From: Pedobacter sp. N36a
Lineage (GTDB): Bacteria; Bacteroidota; Bacteroidia; Sphingobacteriales; Sphingobacteriaceae
Direction of reading: 5' to 3'
Assembly (NCBI RefSeq): GCF_014472395.1
Contig: NZ_JACSZW010000003.1
Span: 372,001-436,000, forward strand
Length of the DNA stretch: 64,000 bases
Part shown: one piece after another, positions 32,243 to 41,706 of the stretch
Layout of the letters: every line of letters begins with the position of its first letter
How positions within the stretch are numbered: position 1 is the stretch's first letter
The notes under the pieces: generated by a model
The model's input: only the letters and a program-made list of their open reading frames with translations
The model's database searches: none
Told to the model about the DNA's origin: nothing
Made by a program: the position numbers and the translations under genes

Positions 32243-34087
32243 ATGAAAAAATTGATCCTTTTACTCCTCCTGAGTATTTCTGTGACCACCTTTGCCCAAA
32301 AACTGGAGCGCATTGAACCAATGTATTGGTGGGTAGGCATGAAAAACCCTAAACTTCAATTGTTAGTTCATGGCGATCGCATCGCTGAGCTGGGTGTAGA
32401 ACTGAATTATCCAGGTGTAAAACTGGTAGGCGTAAATAAGGTGGAAAATCCGAATTATTTATTTCTGGACCTGGAAATTGGGGAATCCGCCGCTGCGGGA
32501 AAATTCCCTATCGCATTTACCAAAGGAGGGAAGAAGGTGCTGCAGTATGTTTATGAACTGAAAAATAGAGCAGCTAACGCAAGCCGCATACAAGGCGTAA
32601 GCAGCAAAGATTTGATTTACCTGCTCATGCCGGATCGTTTCTCTAATGGCGACCCGAAAAATGATGTAATTAAAGGAATGCAGGAAACTAAATTGAACAG
32701 AGATTCTATGTATTACCGTCATGGCGGAGATTTACTGGGATTGATCAATAAGTTAGATTACCTGAAAGATTTAGGCGTCACCGCCATCTGGATGACTCCG
32801 GAAATTGAAAATGACATGGCTAATGCTTCCTACCATGGCTATGCGGTAACGGATCACTATAAGATAGATCCACGCTACGGAAACCTGTCTTTGTACAAAT
32901 CTTTCGTAGATAAAGTACATGAAAAAGGAATGAAAGTAGTGAAAGATATTGTACACAACCATGTGGGCACCGGACATTGGTTCTATAAAGATATGCCGAT
33001 GAAAGACTGGGTAAACCAATGGCCAGTGTATACGCAGACCAGCTACCGCGATGAGCCGGTGATGGATCCCCATGCTTCGAAAGCCGATCAAAAGAAAATG
33101 CTGGACGGATGGTTTGTACCTAGTATGCCCGACCTTAACCAAAGAAATCCTTATGTGCAGAATTACCTGACACAAAACCACATCTGGTGGGTAGAAGATG
33201 CAGGAATCGACGGACTAAGGTTAGATACTTATCCATATAACGACCCGGACTACATGAGAGACTGGGCGATCAAGATAAAAGCAGAGTTCCCAACGCTTTC
33301 CGTTTTTGGAGAAACATTGGTGAATTCGGCAGCCGCACAGGCCTATTTTACTGGTGGAAACACGGTAAGCAGAGGCTTCGATACCGAACTGCCAGGGGTA
33401 ACAGATGCCGTACTTAAAAACGCAATCTATGAAGCCCTGAATGGAAAATCTGGCTGGACAGATGGGATATTCAGACTATATACTACCATAGCACAGGATT
33501 TCCTATATCAGGATGCCAATCGTAATGTGATTTTCATGGACAACCATGACATGAGCAGGTTCTATTCTATGGTGAAAGAAGATTTCGACAAGTATAAATC
33601 TGGAATGGCTTTACTGTTAACGTTAAGAGGTATCCCTCAAATGTATTACGGAACAGAGATTTTAATGAAGAACTACTCGGATCCTGATGGTTTGGTACGC
33701 TCGGACTTCCCAGGTGGATGGCCAGGAGATAAAACAGACAAGTTTACTGCTGCAGGTCGTACTGTACAGGAAAATGAAGCCTGGAACTTTGTGAAAACAT
33801 TAGCCAATTACAGAAAAAATAGTCCGGCTTTACAAAGCGGAAAAATGATGCAGTATGTGCCTGAAAATGGCATCTATACTTATTTCAGGTACTTGCCGGA
33901 AGGTGGAAAAACCGTCATGGTGGTGGTTAATATCGACGATCTGACGAAAAGCCTGGAAACCTCCAGATTTGAAGAACGCATCGGTCAGGCCAGTTCCGCC
34001 ATTAACGTGATCACAAAGGAAAAAATTAACACTTTAAAAAACATTACTGTGCCTGCAAAGACCACCTTGGTGTTAGAATTAAACTAA
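32243..34087 (+). CDS. GH13 alpha-amylase family enzyme (neopullulanase/SusA-like)
   Basis: An exported glycoside hydrolase of 614 residues from ATG 32243; a TTG two codons upstream is rejected. A type I signal peptide ends TTFAQ. An N-terminal beta-sandwich at about 20-115 (MYWWVGMKNPKLQLLVHGDR) is typical of cyclomaltodextrinase/neopullulanase. The catalytic barrel carries the four GH13 regions with nucleophile D328 (GLRLDTYPY), acid/base E357 (FGETL) and D436 (DNHDMSR). Likely a periplasmic enzyme trimming imported malto-oligosaccharides. Confidence 0.93.
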   Translation: MKKLILLLLLSISVTTFAQKLERIEPMYWWVGMKNPKLQLLVHGDRIAELGVELNYPGVKLVGVNKVENPNYLFLDLEIGESAAAGKFPIAFTKGGKKVLQYVYELKNRAANASRIQGVSSKDLIYLLMPDRFSNGDPKNDVIKGMQETKLNRDSMYYRHGGDLLGLINKLDYLKDLGVTAIWMTPEIENDMANASYHGYAVTDHYKIDPRYGNLSLYKSFVDKVHEKGMKVVKDIVHNHVGTGHWFYKDMPMKDWVNQWPVYTQTSYRDEPVMDPHASKADQKKMLDGWFVPSMPDLNQRNPYVQNYLTQNHIWWVEDAGIDGLRLDTYPYNDPDYMRDWAIKIKAEFPTLSVFGETLVNSAAAQAYFTGGNTVSRGFDTELPGVTDAVLKNAIYEALNGKSGWTDGIFRLYTTIAQDFLYQDANRNVIFMDNHDMSRFYSMVKEDFDKYKSGMALLLTLRGIPQMYYGTEILMKNYSDPDGLVRSDFPGGWPGDKTDKFTAAGRTVQENEAWNFVKTLANYRKNSPALQSGKMMQYVPENGIYTYFRYLPEGGKTVMVVVNIDDLTKSLETSRFEERIGQASSAINVITKEKINTLKNITVPAKTTLVLELN

Positions 34088-34103
34088 GATTATAAATACA
34101 TAG

Positions 34104-34772
34104 ATGCAACATACTACAGAACCTATCGCCTGTATTTTCGACCTGGATGGCGTATTGGTAGACACCGCCGTTTATCATTATAAAGCATGGAAAGCGCTGG
34201 CTAACTCCTTAGGCTTTGACTTTACGGAGCTGCAAAATGAACAGCTGAAAGGCGTAAATAGAATGCGCTCCCTGGATATGATCCTGCAATGGGGTGGTGT
34301 GGAGCAATCAGCCTCAGAAAAAGAAGCATTAGCCGCGAAGAAGAATGAACAATATGTGGCCATGATCAGTAAAATGACGGTGCAGGAAGTATTGCCAGGT
34401 TCATTGGAACTGCTGACCGCTTTGAAAGCAGCCGGAATTAAAATCGCCCTAGGCTCTGCCAGCAAGAATTCTTCCCTGATTTTGGAACGGACAGCACTCG
34501 CTCATTTTTTTGATGCCATCGTGGACGGAAATTCTGTGACGACTTCAAAGCCAGATCCCGAAGTGTTTTTGAAAGCTGCGGAATTGCTGCATACCGTTAA
34601 AGAAAATTGTGTGGTATTTGAAGATGCACTAGCAGGGGTACAGGCGGCATTGGCAGCAGACATGATGGTGGTAGGCATCGGTAAACCCGAAAATTTACCC
34701 GGGGCACAAGTAGTGATCAATGACCTTTCGGAAATTACGATCACTGAGATTGAAGCCTTGAGCAGTTACTAA
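34104..34772 (+). CDS. pgmB: Beta-phosphoglucomutase
   Basis: A HAD-superfamily enzyme converting beta-D-glucose-1-phosphate to glucose-6-phosphate. 222 residues with the nucleophile motif CIFDLDGVLVDTAVYHYKAW, the PgmB-specific LKGVNRMRSLDMIL, the phosphate-binding LGSASKNS and the metal-binding VFEDALAGVQAA. It lies between the GH13 gene and the GH65 phosphorylase gene and consumes the product of the latter, which supports the specific call over a generic HAD phosphatase. Confidence 0.94.
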   Translation: MQHTTEPIACIFDLDGVLVDTAVYHYKAWKALANSLGFDFTELQNEQLKGVNRMRSLDMILQWGGVEQSASEKEALAAKKNEQYVAMISKMTVQEVLPGSLELLTALKAAGIKIALGSASKNSSLILERTALAHFFDAIVDGNSVTTSKPDPEVFLKAAELLHTVKENCVVFEDALAGVQAALAADMMVVGIGKPENLPGAQVVINDLSEITITEIEALSSY

Positions 34773-34805
34773 TAAAACCTTCCTCATATTACTTAGGGCC
34801 TTAAT

Positions 34806-34823
34806 TGCTAAGCCGAATTAGCA
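34806..34823. other. Small hairpin TGCTAA/TTAGCA before the GH65 gene
   Basis: A 6-base inverted repeat with a 6-base loop in the 160-base gap between pgmB and the GH65 gene. No U-tract, so it may be a processing or regulatory structure, or chance. Confidence 0.35.
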
Positions 34824-34933
34824 CAAATGAAAAGATAGGAATCGAAAACGCTGAACAGGCGAATCGAATAGATAAATAAATGAAAACATATTCCGGCTAC
34901 ATCAACTGCCGGAAAATTGGAGCAGCATATACC

Positions 34934-37249
34934 ATGAAAAATTATATAAAAGCAGACGAATGGAACATTGTTGAGGAAGGTTTTGATCCTCACTTAAATA
35001 AAATATCAGAGAGTTTATTCAGTATTGGAAACGGCAGAATGGGTCAGCGCGCCAATTTTGAAGAAGATTATACAGGAGAAACGCTGCAGGGAAATTACGT
35101 AGCAGGTGTTTACTATCCGGATAAAACCCGTGTCGGCTGGTGGAAAAACGGTTATCCTGAGTATTTTGCCAAAGTATTGAATGCCACAAACTGGATCGGT
35201 TTAAACATCCAGATTGAGGGAGAAACGTTAGACCTGAATACTGCCGAAGTCACCGATTTTAAGCGGGTACTGAATATGAAAGCAGGAACGCTGAGCCGCC
35301 AGTTTACTGCCAAATTGAAAAGTGGTAAAATGGTAAAGGTGGAGTCGATCCGTTTTTGCAGCATCGTTGATGATGAGGTGGCCGCTTTACATTACCGCAT
35401 TGAGGCCCTTAATTTTGAGGCTCAGATCAGCATCACTTCTTTTATTGATGGAGATGTAAAAAACCAGGACTCAAATTATGACGAGAAATTCTGGGAGGAG
35501 GTTGCGCAGCAACAAGAAGAGCATACCGATTACTTAGTGCTAAGGACTAAAAAAACCGAATTTGACGTATGTACGGTGAGTAACACCCGTATTTTCAAAA
35601 ACGATCATTTACAAGCCCTAAATCCAATTGCAAAAGATAAATATCTGGGACAACAGGCTTCCTTTGTCCTGGCCCCGAATGAAACGATTGATTTGTATAA
35701 AATCGTGGCTAATTTATCTTCGCAGAACTATGATAAATCAGACTTAATGAGCGCTGCAAAAGCAACAATTTCGAAGGCTTTGGAGAAAGGTTTCGAACAA
35801 TTGAAACATCAGCAGGCAAGGGCATGGGCTCAGAAATGGGAAGAAGGCGACATCGTGATCGAAGGTGATGTGGCTGCTCAGCAAGCCATCCGATTCAATA
35901 TCTTTCAGCTGAACCAAACCTATACTGGTAAAGATGCCCGCTTAAATATTGGACCTAAAGGTTTCACAGGAGAAAAATATGGAGGTTCTACGTACTGGGA
36001 TACCGAGGCCTACTGCATTCCTTTCTACCTTTCAGTAGCGCCGCAGGAAGTGGCTAAAAATCTATTGGTTTACCGCTACAAACACCTGGATAAAGCGATA
36101 GAAAATGCCGCTAAATTAGGCTTTAACAATGGTGCAGCCTTGTATCCGATGGTGACTATGAATGGCGAAGAATGCCATAATGAATGGGAAATCACTTTCG
36201 AAGAGATCCATAGAAACGGAGCAATCGCCTTTGCGATTTTCAACTATATCCGTTATACTGGCGACGAGAGTTACTTGGCAGAATATGGGCTGGAGGTATT
36301 GATCGGCATTGCCAGATTCTGGAAACAAAGGGTCAACTGGAGCGCAGAGCGGAACAAATTTGTAATACTTGGCGTAACTGGTCCGAATGAATATGAGAAC
36401 AACATCAACAACAACTGGTACACAAATAAACTAGCTGCCTGGTGTTTAACCTATGCAATGGAAGCTGCGGAGAAAGTAAAGTCGCAGGCTCCGGAACAAT
36501 ATTTAAAAATTGTAGCGCAGACAAAACTGGAGGAATTTTCGGAGTTCAAGGACTGGAATTCGGTAGCCAGTCAGATGTATTATCCTTACCATGAAGGGGA
36601 AAATGTGTTCTTGCAGCAGGATGGTTTTATGGACAAAGAGCAGATCCTGGTTAAAGATTTGCCGGCAGATCAGCGTCCGCTGAACCAAAAATGGAGCTGG
36701 GATCGTATTTTACGTTCTTGCTATATTAAACAAGCTGACGTATTGCAGGGGATGTACTTCTTTGAGGAAGAATTCGACCTGGAAACCCTGAGAAGGAATT
36801 TCAATTTCTATGAAAGCAGGACTGTTCATGAAAGTTCTTTATCGCCGTGTGTCCATAGTATCCTTGCGGCAAAACTGAACGACGAGGAAAAAGCATATGA
36901 ATTTTACCTGCGCACCGCACGTTTAGATCTGGATGATTATAACAACGATACAGAAGACGGCTTGCACATTACTTCAATGGCAGGTACCTGGATGAGTGTG
37001 GTAGAGGGTTTTGCAGGGATGCGTGTGAAGGATGGCAAATTATCTTTCCAGCCATTCTTACCGAAAAACTGGGCTGCTTTCTCCTTTACCATCGGTTTCA
37101 GGGGATTACAGCTGAAGGTACAGATCAATGAATCGGAACTGATCATTAGAAACAATTCGGAGGAAACCTTAACATTAAGGGTATTCGAACAGGAATGTGC
37201 TGTGCCACCGGGAGAAAAAACAATTGCTTACAAGCCCTCATTGGTATGA
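34934..37249 (+). CDS. GH65 family phosphorylase, probably maltose phosphorylase
   Basis: A cytoplasmic inverting phosphorylase, 771 residues from ATG 34934 (MKNYIKADEWNIVEEGFDP); an upstream ATG at 34880 would add 18 atypical residues. The GH65 signature NGEECHNEWEITFEEIHRNG at about residues 411-430 contains the general acid region, and the (alpha/alpha)6-barrel and C-terminal beta-domain are complete. It should convert maltose and phosphate to glucose and beta-glucose-1-phosphate. The adjacent pgmB and amylases favour maltose over trehalose or kojibiose. Confidence 0.92.
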   Translation: MKNYIKADEWNIVEEGFDPHLNKISESLFSIGNGRMGQRANFEEDYTGETLQGNYVAGVYYPDKTRVGWWKNGYPEYFAKVLNATNWIGLNIQIEGETLDLNTAEVTDFKRVLNMKAGTLSRQFTAKLKSGKMVKVESIRFCSIVDDEVAALHYRIEALNFEAQISITSFIDGDVKNQDSNYDEKFWEEVAQQQEEHTDYLVLRTKKTEFDVCTVSNTRIFKNDHLQALNPIAKDKYLGQQASFVLAPNETIDLYKIVANLSSQNYDKSDLMSAAKATISKALEKGFEQLKHQQARAWAQKWEEGDIVIEGDVAAQQAIRFNIFQLNQTYTGKDARLNIGPKGFTGEKYGGSTYWDTEAYCIPFYLSVAPQEVAKNLLVYRYKHLDKAIENAAKLGFNNGAALYPMVTMNGEECHNEWEITFEEIHRNGAIAFAIFNYIRYTGDESYLAEYGLEVLIGIARFWKQRVNWSAERNKFVILGVTGPNEYENNINNNWYTNKLAAWCLTYAMEAAEKVKSQAPEQYLKIVAQTKLEEFSEFKDWNSVASQMYYPYHEGENVFLQQDGFMDKEQILVKDLPADQRPLNQKWSWDRILRSCYIKQADVLQGMYFFEEEFDLETLRRNFNFYESRTVHESSLSPCVHSILAAKLNDEEKAYEFYLRTARLDLDDYNNDTEDGLHITSMAGTWMSVVEGFAGMRVKDGKLSFQPFLPKNWAAFSFTIGFRGLQLKVQINESELIIRNNSEETLTLRVFEQECAVPPGEKTIAYKPSLV

Positions 37250-39066
37250 GAAAGGCATTCGGTAATAGGAAACAGGGGCTGATGGTTAATAGAGGAATGT
37301 TCCTCGGTATTATTTTAACAGGATGCACGTTTTTCGGATTTTCAAGTTACAGTATGGCCCAGAGTAAACCTGTTATTTATCAATTATTGCCCAGGTTATT
37401 TGGGAATAAGCAGAGTCTGAACCTCCCTTACGGAACTATTCAGCAAAATGGTTCCGGTAAGTTTGCCGATATCAACAACAAGGCATTGGATGGAATTAAA
37501 GAATTAGGCGTGAGCCATGTTTGGTATACCGGCGTGATCGCCCATGCCAGCCTAACTGATTACCGTGCTTTTGGCATCCCTGTGGATAATGCAGAGGTGG
37601 TAAAAGGCCGTGCAGGATCTCCGTATGCGATTCGTGATTACTATGATGTAGATCCTGATCTGGCGGTGGATGTGAAAAACCGAATGAAAGAGTTTGAAAG
37701 CTTAATCGCAAGAACCCATCAGAAGGGCATGAAGGTGATCATTGATTTTGTACCCAATCATGTGGCGCGTTCCTACCATTCTTTAGCGAAGCCGAAAGGC
37801 GTATTCGATTTTGGTGCAAAGGACGACCACAATAAAAGTTTCAGCCCGGCTAATGATTATTACTACACGCCAGGAAAGGACTTTGTGGTTCCGGTATCAG
37901 CGGTTATCCTGACGGAAACTTCCGCTGTAAATGGTACCATCAGATCAGCCGTAAATGCTTTAATCCCGCTTGAACACCAGACATTTAAGGAAAGTCCGGC
38001 TAAAGCAACCGGAAATAACGTGTTTTCTGCCAATCCTTCAAAAGATGATTGGTATGAAACGGTGAAACTGAACTACGGATTAGATGATGCCAATGGTGAG
38101 CAGCAGCATTTTATCCCAACTCCTGGTGTATGGCTTAAAATGAAAAATATTTTAAGTTACTGGGCGGCAAAAGGTGTGGATGGTTTTCGTTGTGATATGG
38201 CAGAAATGGTGCCTGTAGAATTTTGGGAATGGGTGATTCCGGAATTGAAAAAGAAACACCCAGGACTGATCTTTATTGGTGAAGCTTATAATCCGGCGGT
38301 TTATTATACCTATCTGAGCAGGGGTCATTTTGATTACCTATATGATAAAGTAGGTTTATATGATGGCTTAAAAAAACTGATCAGAAATGAGCCGGAAGGG
38401 AATGTACAAGACATTTCAAAAGTATGGCAGGTACAGACTGCCGGATTTGGACAAAGGATGCTGAGCTTTCTTGAAAATCATGATGAAGAGCGCATCGCCT
38501 CTGCAGGTTTTGCGGGAGATGCGATTCATGCTATCCCAGCGATGGTTGTTTCTGCTACTTTATCGGCAGGACCTGTGATGCTGTATTTCGGACAGGAAGT
38601 AGGGGAGCCAGGAAAAGGAATAGAAGGTTTTGGAAAAGAAGACCATAGAACCACGATTTTTGACTACTGGGGTGTCCCGGAACATCAGAAATGGATGAAT
38701 AATGGTGCTTTTGATGGCGCGTTATTAGACCAGAAGCAGCAAAATCTACGTCGTTTTTATAAAGAACTGATGTACATTTCGGCTAATTCAGCAGCGATTA
38801 CCAAAGGAGACATCCTGGATGTTCCGCTTGGAGAACAGCGTATGTATGCCTTTTTAAGGTATACTGAAGGTCAGCGTTTACTGATTGTTGCTAATTTCGA
38901 TCGGACACAAACACTGGAGAAAAACCTGGAGATCCCAGGTCTGCTGTTGAAAAACCGGGAAATTAAAGAAAGCATAGATTTATTGTCTAAGCAGAAAGTA
39001 GAAAATACCTCGCAATCCCTATATTTAAAAGTGCTGCCCGGGACTGCTCAAATCATTCAATTTTAA
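37246..39066 (+). CDS. GH13 alpha-amylase family protein, exported
   Basis: A 606-residue GH13 enzyme. Start at ATG 37246 overlaps the GH65 stop by 4 bases (ATGA); ATG 37282 is an alternative. Catalytic residues from the 37246 start are nucleophile D317 (GVDGFRCDMAEM), acid/base E346 (FIGEAYNP) and D413 (ENHDEER). The export signal is ambiguous: a type I site after SYSMAQ, or a lipobox LTGC (C27) that would make it a SusG-like lipoprotein. It likely cleaves starch or maltodextrin outside the cytoplasm. Confidence 0.9.
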   Translation: MRKAFGNRKQGLMVNRGMFLGIILTGCTFFGFSSYSMAQSKPVIYQLLPRLFGNKQSLNLPYGTIQQNGSGKFADINNKALDGIKELGVSHVWYTGVIAHASLTDYRAFGIPVDNAEVVKGRAGSPYAIRDYYDVDPDLAVDVKNRMKEFESLIARTHQKGMKVIIDFVPNHVARSYHSLAKPKGVFDFGAKDDHNKSFSPANDYYYTPGKDFVVPVSAVILTETSAVNGTIRSAVNALIPLEHQTFKESPAKATGNNVFSANPSKDDWYETVKLNYGLDDANGEQQHFIPTPGVWLKMKNILSYWAAKGVDGFRCDMAEMVPVEFWEWVIPELKKKHPGLIFIGEAYNPAVYYTYLSRGHFDYLYDKVGLYDGLKKLIRNEPEGNVQDISKVWQVQTAGFGQRMLSFLENHDEERIASAGFAGDAIHAIPAMVVSATLSAGPVMLYFGQEVGEPGKGIEGFGKEDHRTTIFDYWGVPEHQKWMNNGAFDGALLDQKQQNLRRFYKELMYISANSAAITKGDILDVPLGEQRMYAFLRYTEGQRLLIVANFDRTQTLEKNLEIPGLLLKNREIKESIDLLSKQKVENTSQSLYLKVLPGTAQIIQF

Positions 39067-39079
39067 TTATTAATACCTG

Positions 39080-40429
39080 ATGGAAAAGAAAATCGCGCTT
39101 AGTAAACCAAGATTATCCTCCCTGCAGATCTTTAACATGAGTGCCGGCTTTTTCGGGATTCAATTTGGATTTGCATTGCAAAATGGAAATGCTTCCAGAA
39201 TACTTCAAACTTATGGTGCAGATGTGGAGCATTTATCGCTTTTTTGGTTGGCAGCCCCTTTAACAGGGATGATAGTTCAACCCATCATTGGTTATTATAG
39301 TGATAAAACCTGGAATAAATTTGGCCGGAGAAGGCCATATTTCCTGATCGGAGCCGTGTTGACGGCGATTGCGTTAATCTTAATGCCGAATTCTGCGGCA
39401 ATGGCCAGTCTGCTGCCACCCATTATTATTGGTGCCGGAATGCTGATGATCATGGACGCTTCGATCAATGTGGCGATGGAACCTTTCCGCGCACTGGTGG
39501 CGGATAAGCTGCCCGAAAGCCAAAGGAGCTTCGGGTTTTCCATGCAAACTTTTTTGATTGGCGCTGGAGCCATTACTGGTTCCTGGCTGCCCTATATTCT
39601 TTCAGAATATATGGGTGTTTCTAAAGTCGCTGCCGCCGGACATGTTCCGCTCAACGTAATTTATTCCTTTTATGTGGGAGCTGCGGTATTGGTCGGCACC
39701 ATTCTTTGGACGGTAATCACTACCAGCGAATATCCACCGGAAGAAATGGAAAAGTACCATGACGGTGCTCAGGAGGAAGAAACGAAGGGCATCATGTCTA
39801 TCTTCACCGATTTCTCTAATATGCCCATCACTATGCGTCAATTGGGATTGGTGCAGTTTTTCTCCTGGTTCGCGCTGTTCTCGATGTGGGTATTTACGAC
39901 GCCAGCCATCGCGCAGCACATCTATAAGGTACTGCCTGGGGATACCTCTTCGGTAAAGTTTGCGGATGCAGGAAACTGGGTTGGTATTCTTTTCGGGATT
40001 TATAACGGTGTTTCCGCGATTTATGCACTCTTATTACCAGCTATTGCAAGGGCCACCAGTAGGAAAATTGCTCATGCTTTCTCTTTAACCGCGGGTGGAT
40101 TGGGCTTATTGTCTATTTATTTTATCACAGATCCACAAGACCTCATCTTTTCTATGATTGGAGTAGGACTGGCTTGGGGAAGCATCCTATCTATGCCTTA
40201 TGCCATTTTATCGAGTTCTATTCCTGCAAGGAAAATGGGCGTATACATGGGGATTTTCAACTTCTTCATCACGATGCCTCAAATTATAAACGGCTTTTTT
40301 GGCGGGATGATTGTAGAGAAATTTTACGACGGAAAGGCGATTTATGCAATTGTATTGGCAGGGATTTTCATGATTTTAGGTGCGATATCTGTGCTTTATA
40401 TTCAGCGCAATAAAGAAAATGCAGGGTAA
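39080..40429 (+). CDS. MFS transporter, SLC45-like sugar carrier
   Basis: A 449-residue inner membrane carrier with 12 predicted helices. The SLC45/sucrose-type motif between helices 2 and 3 is IGYYSDKTWNKFGRRRPYFL; helix 1 contains MSAGFFGIQFGFALQNGNAS. Such Bacteroidota carriers occur in maltose utilisation loci and move maltose or maltodextrin into the cytoplasm, which the intracellular phosphorylase requires. Last gene of the locus, 13 bases after the GH13 gene. Confidence 0.92.
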   Translation: MEKKIALSKPRLSSLQIFNMSAGFFGIQFGFALQNGNASRILQTYGADVEHLSLFWLAAPLTGMIVQPIIGYYSDKTWNKFGRRRPYFLIGAVLTAIALILMPNSAAMASLLPPIIIGAGMLMIMDASINVAMEPFRALVADKLPESQRSFGFSMQTFLIGAGAITGSWLPYILSEYMGVSKVAAAGHVPLNVIYSFYVGAAVLVGTILWTVITTSEYPPEEMEKYHDGAQEEETKGIMSIFTDFSNMPITMRQLGLVQFFSWFALFSMWVFTTPAIAQHIYKVLPGDTSSVKFADAGNWVGILFGIYNGVSAIYALLLPAIARATSRKIAHAFSLTAGGLGLLSIYFITDPQDLIFSMIGVGLAWGSILSMPYAILSSSIPARKMGVYMGIFNFFITMPQIINGFFGGMIVEKFYDGKAIYAIVLAGIFMILGAISVLYIQRNKENAG

Positions 40430-40557
40430 GAATCGGCTGAAAATTCTGCTTGAACACCAGAAATACGACGTTATTATAGAATTTATATTAAAATTTTTAC
40501 CTAAACCCGGGCGGTCTGCAAAGTTTTAAATAAAATGCCTATTTTTACAGCCCACTT

Positions 40558-41523
40558 ATGGAACAGATAAAAACATCATTTGATTTCGAAAAACCTTTAG
40601 TTGAATTAGCTCAGCAGATTGAAAAGGTTAAACAGGTTGCCGATAAAACGAAAGTAGATATGTCTGCTACCTTGACTGAACTGGAAGAGAAGTTAGCTGA
40701 TACTCAGCAGACGCTTTATACCCATCTAACAGGATGGCAGAAAGTTCAAATGTCCCGTCATCCGGAAAGGCCTCAAACCTTGGATTACATCAGTATGATC
40801 TGTGATGATTTCATCGAGATGCATGGCGACAGAACAGTAAAAGACGATAAAGCCATTATTGGTGGTTTCGCTACAATTGCCGGTCAGACGGTAATGGTGA
40901 TCGGACACCAGAAAGGTAAAAATACTAAAGAGCGTCAATATCGTAATTTCGGTATGGCAAATCCTGAAGGTTATAGAAAAGCATTGCGTTTAATGCGTCT
41001 TGCAGAAAAATTCAATAAACCAGTGATTTCTTTTATTGACACGATGGGTGCTTATCCCGGGCTGGAAGCAGAAGAACGCGGACAGGGGGAGGCGATTGCG
41101 CGTAACCTGTTAGAAATGTCTGTTCTAAAAGTACCGATCCTTTGTTTCGTAATTGGTGAAGGTGCATCGGGTGGTGCATTGGGTATCGGTATCGGCGATC
41201 GTGTATACATGTTAGAACATACCTGGTATTCTGTAATTTCTCCTGAATCCTGCTCTTCTATTTTATGGCGCAGCTGGGACTTCAAAGAAAGAGCAGCAGA
41301 ATGTCTAAAACTAACTTCTGATGACATGTACCAAAATCAATTGATTGATGGCATCATTAAAGAACCGCTAGGGGGTGCACACCAAAATCCTGAGTTAATG
41401 GGCGCAACGATCAAAGAACAGATCATCAGCGACCTTAAAGAGATTAAGAAATTAAAAACGGATGCCATGATTACCAAGAGAATTGATAAATTCTGTGCAA
41501 TGGGTGTGGTAAACGAATCATAA
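40558..41523 (+). CDS. accA: Acetyl-CoA carboxylase carboxyltransferase subunit alpha
   Basis: The alpha half of the carboxyltransferase that makes malonyl-CoA for fatty acid synthesis; it pairs with AccD, encoded elsewhere. 321 residues with an N-terminal helical extension ([20 protein letters not shown]) and the crotonase-like core with [34 protein letters not shown] and [20 protein letters not shown]. Standard length. A near-match -7 box (TATTTTTA at 40540-40547) precedes ATG 40558, and a strong terminator follows. Confidence 0.97.
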   Translation: MEQIKTSFDFEKPLVELAQQIEKVKQVADKTKVDMSATLTELEEKLADTQQTLYTHLTGWQKVQMSRHPERPQTLDYISMICDDFIEMHGDRTVKDDKAIIGGFATIAGQTVMVIGHQKGKNTKERQYRNFGMANPEGYRKALRLMRLAEKFNKPVISFIDTMGAYPGLEAEERGQGEAIARNLLEMSVLKVPILCFVIGEGASGGALGIGIGDRVYMLEHTWYSVISPESCSSILWRSWDFKERAAECLKLTSDDMYQNQLIDGIIKEPLGGAHQNPELMGATIKEQIISDLKEIKKLKTDAMITKRIDKFCAMGVVNES

Positions 41524-41535
41524 AATAACAGACAT

Positions 41536-41580
41536 AAAAGAAAAGGGCTGCAATTTAAAAATTGCAGCCCTTTTCTTTTA
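41536..41580 (+). terminator. Rho-independent terminator of accA
   Basis: A perfect inverted repeat of 21 bases (41536-41556 with 41559-41579) with the GGGCTGCAATT core and A/T-rich flanks that allow function in both directions. Confidence 0.92.
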
Positions 41581-41654
41581 CGATCAGATCCTGGAATAAG
41601 CTGAGACCTCATTCCATTTATTTCAGTACCTGAGCTACCTCAAATTTTAAACAT

Positions 41655-41692
41655 AAAAAAAGGAGCATCCGTAAAAACGAATGCTCCTTTTT
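41655..41692 (-). terminator. Rho-independent terminator of the DUF2723 gene
   Basis: A 12-base-pair stem (41657-41668 with 41681-41692, GGAGCAT core) followed on the minus strand by seven U residues, just after the stop at 41707. Confidence 0.9.
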
Positions 41693-41706
41693 AGGTCCGG
41701 AACTTA

